From the NCBI GenBank assembly GCA_001970955.1, contig MPUH01000172.1, forward strand, positions 26,552 to 90,551: a DNA stretch of 64,000 nucleotides. The letters run 5' to 3'. Within the stretch, counting starts at the first letter, position 1. The number at the start of each line of letters is the position of its first letter. Source of the stretch: Stentor coeruleus (lineage: Eukaryota; Ciliophora; Heterotrichea; Heterotrichida; Stentoridae). The position numbers were made by a program, and so were the translations under genes. A model generated the notes under the pieces. It was not told where the DNA came from and searched no databases. It saw only the letters and a program-made list of their open reading frames with translations. Below are positions 62,073 through 64,000 of this stretch, piece after piece.

Positions 62073-64000
62073 GTAATGATAGAATACATTTTTAATAGGA
62101 ATTTTTATGGGTTTTAATGATTGTAGGGTTAAGATGGGAATTATAATATTATTGATATAGTAATTTAGATTGTATAGGCTTGGAAATAAGGTTTATGGAT
62201 AATAAAAGGGAAAAGGATTTTTTGATATAGGTTATAATAGTTTTATTAGTTTTAAGGAGTAGAGGTTATAAGAGGAAAGTTGTTTGGGTAATGCGATTTT
62301 TGTAGAAAAATATTGTGATTTGGGAAAATCTATATGATTCTTATTTGATTTTTTTTACTTGGTTACATTTTGATATAACACTGATATGATTACAAGATTA
62401 AAATATTATGATTAGATTTAAAAGGGGGATTTTATAATTTAGGTTTGCGTATAAGAGTTTTTATAGAAGAATTTAGCGTATTTATTTCATGTGTGAAGAA
62501 TACATAGAAAATGATTTTTGGGCTATATATTAAAATTAAATTATTATGAGATATGATAATAAAGAAGTTTATATAATTTTAATCATTAATAGACGATTAT
62601 GCTTATGAATTTGCATTTGTAGTTTTCAGTAAGAGTTATTGTAAAAAATGTCATAGATTTGTGAAATTATTTATATATGATGCTAGTATTAATTTATAAT
62701 TAAGTGATGAATTTATAATTTTAATTTTTAAAGTTAGATGATATTGAAAAAAAAATAAGCAACTTGACTTACAGAAAATTTTCTAGGATTTTTATATTAA
62801 CTTCAGATGTAAAAGACATCAAAATTATTAAAACTTGACTCTTGTAATAAAAAATTATCAAATTCTAGACCTCTACATTATATCACTAATACATATAGAC
62901 ACAAATATAATTCCATTTATACCAAATAAAAAATGTTTGATGAAAATATTTTACATTTGCAATCATATTATTAGTAAATCTAACTGTTATAATACAACTC
63001 ATTTTTTAAAAGGTTACAATAATGATTTTTGTTGTAAAGTGTTTAATTTAAAATTACCCTATTATCATCTTACACAATTTAAAAATTTTATAATGACAAA
63101 GTTTTAGTATAATTTGCAAAGCAAATAATTATTATAAAAAGTTTTTTTCAATATCATTCGAAAAAGGAAATACATTATATAAAGTTAAAATATTCTATCT
63201 AATAATTAACATCTAAATATATTGAAAAATTAAATCTTAATATAGAAAACTAATAAAATAAGCTCTTATTTTATTATACCAAAAAAAATATCATATAAAT
63301 TGACTTTACTAAATTCTAACTAAAAGTAAAAATCCAATTAAACTCGCTAAGAGAGAAATGTTATGAGTAAATTATGTATATATGTCTAGTATAAATGGCA
63401 GCTAAAAACTTAGAGATGGTGATAAAAGGAAAAAAATATCGATAAATATTTATAGCTATAGTACTTATAAAGACTTTTAAGCAGATATCAAAGCTTTAAA
63501 ACATAAAAAAATATTCTGAATATCAAAGCTTTAAAGCATAAAAAGTACTCTAAATATTAAAACTTTAAACCAAAGCACCAAATCTGATAAAATTTTAGCC
63601 AAGATAAAGAAAAGTCGATTTACAACCTATTTGCATAAGGCTTATCTAAAATATATATATTTAAGTAAATCATCTCTAATCTGCATATCAGAATATTGAA
63701 TCTATAGTAATTAATTTTTATCTAGTGCAATATAGTTTTACAAAAGATTTTTTCATAGATTTTTTTGTGAATGCTCTTATAAAAAGACTTTATATTAAGA
63801 ATATAAAAGCTCATAACATACTTTTATAAAACAAAATATCAGCTTCTATAGATTAGTAAGCAAAGAGAAGCATTTTTCACCACTCTTGTAAAAATCCTAT
63901 TCAAGGTATTATTTCATTTTTTCCCTAGTAAACCTTGTGTATAACCTCTATATAAGAATACTCTTTTATGTAAGTTTTGATAGTATATAAAGAATAAGAT
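62073..64000. other. 1.9-kb terminal region, no gene seen
   Basis: G-rich to about 62480 (3' flank of the LRR gene), then AT-rich. A 90-codon open stretch (62835-63107) lacks an ATG start and looks like chance. Degenerate 35-bp repeats lie at 63480-63560. Confidence 0.5.

Noticed and set aside
62835-63107. 90-codon open frame
   Set aside because: Starts at TTG, very AT-rich, no motif, and outside any gene-like skew pattern.
1-64000. tRNA, CRISPR, transposon or telomere signals
   Set aside because: I saw no tRNA-like arms, CRISPR arrays, transposase genes or terminal telomere repeats.

Overview
This window looks like macronuclear DNA of a heterotrich ciliate, most probably Stentor coeruleus or a close relative. 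It is very AT-rich and gene-dense, with about 38 protein genes in 64 kb. Genes end in TAA, TAG and TGA with no reassigned stops (the gene at 61089 ends in TGA, those at 2 and 10941 in TAG), which is unusual for ciliates but known in Stentor. Four exact 15-nt introns can be read (GTA...TAG), and only their removal gives intact METTL16, CFAP45 and HAD-like genes. Gene content is ciliate-like: two CDPKs, a TTL-like ligase, doublet-microtubule proteins and several myristoylation-motif signalling proteins.

Layout. 1-9.8 kb: a partial coiled-coil gene, an unknown gene, complex I NDUFS8, a CDPK, a TTL-like ligase, RPB11, a dioxygenase-fold protein, a zinc-finger-like protein and ribosomal protein eS26. 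10.9-18.3 kb: a 12-repeat WD40 protein and a large receptor-like protein with two periplasmic-binding-type ectodomains and about nine membrane segments. 18.8-31.1 kb: unknown proteins, an actin-fragmin-kinase-like protein, CFAP45, PXMP4, a CHAP amidase-like protein, a second propeller protein and a REEP/Yop1 protein. 31.8-43.5 kb: a large unknown protein, an ankyrin-TKL kinase, APC5, an ankyrin protein, METTL16, a POLD3-like subunit and a candidate microtubule inner protein. 44.4-62.1 kb: a second CDPK, an unknown gene, a large Thr-rich repeat surface protein, a bromodomain-NET protein, a HAD/FCP1-like protein, a structured non-coding island (about 57145-57390), an unknown protein, BCCIP and an LRR protein. 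The last 1.9 kb has no gene I can support.

Assembly quality matters here. Fifteen single N bases each sit between two near-identical direct copies of 20-190 bp, sometimes with SNPs. These look like unmerged contig or allele overlaps, not biology. They break or inflate five genes (3335 CDPK, 10941 WD40, 14766 receptor, 27712 propeller, 42701 MIP candidate). Deleting one copy restores an intact frame in each. A further unmarked 56-bp duplication frameshifts the POLD3-like gene.

Two genome-wide patterns stand out. Flanking DNA switches GC skew with gene direction: on the coding strand, 5' flanks are C-rich and nearly G-free, and 3' flanks are G-rich and nearly C-free. Most start codons also follow a TATA-like run within about 25 nt, implying very short 5' leaders. 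The genes do not form one pathway. Themes are Ca2+/membrane-anchored signalling, cilia and cortex structure, and general housekeeping.
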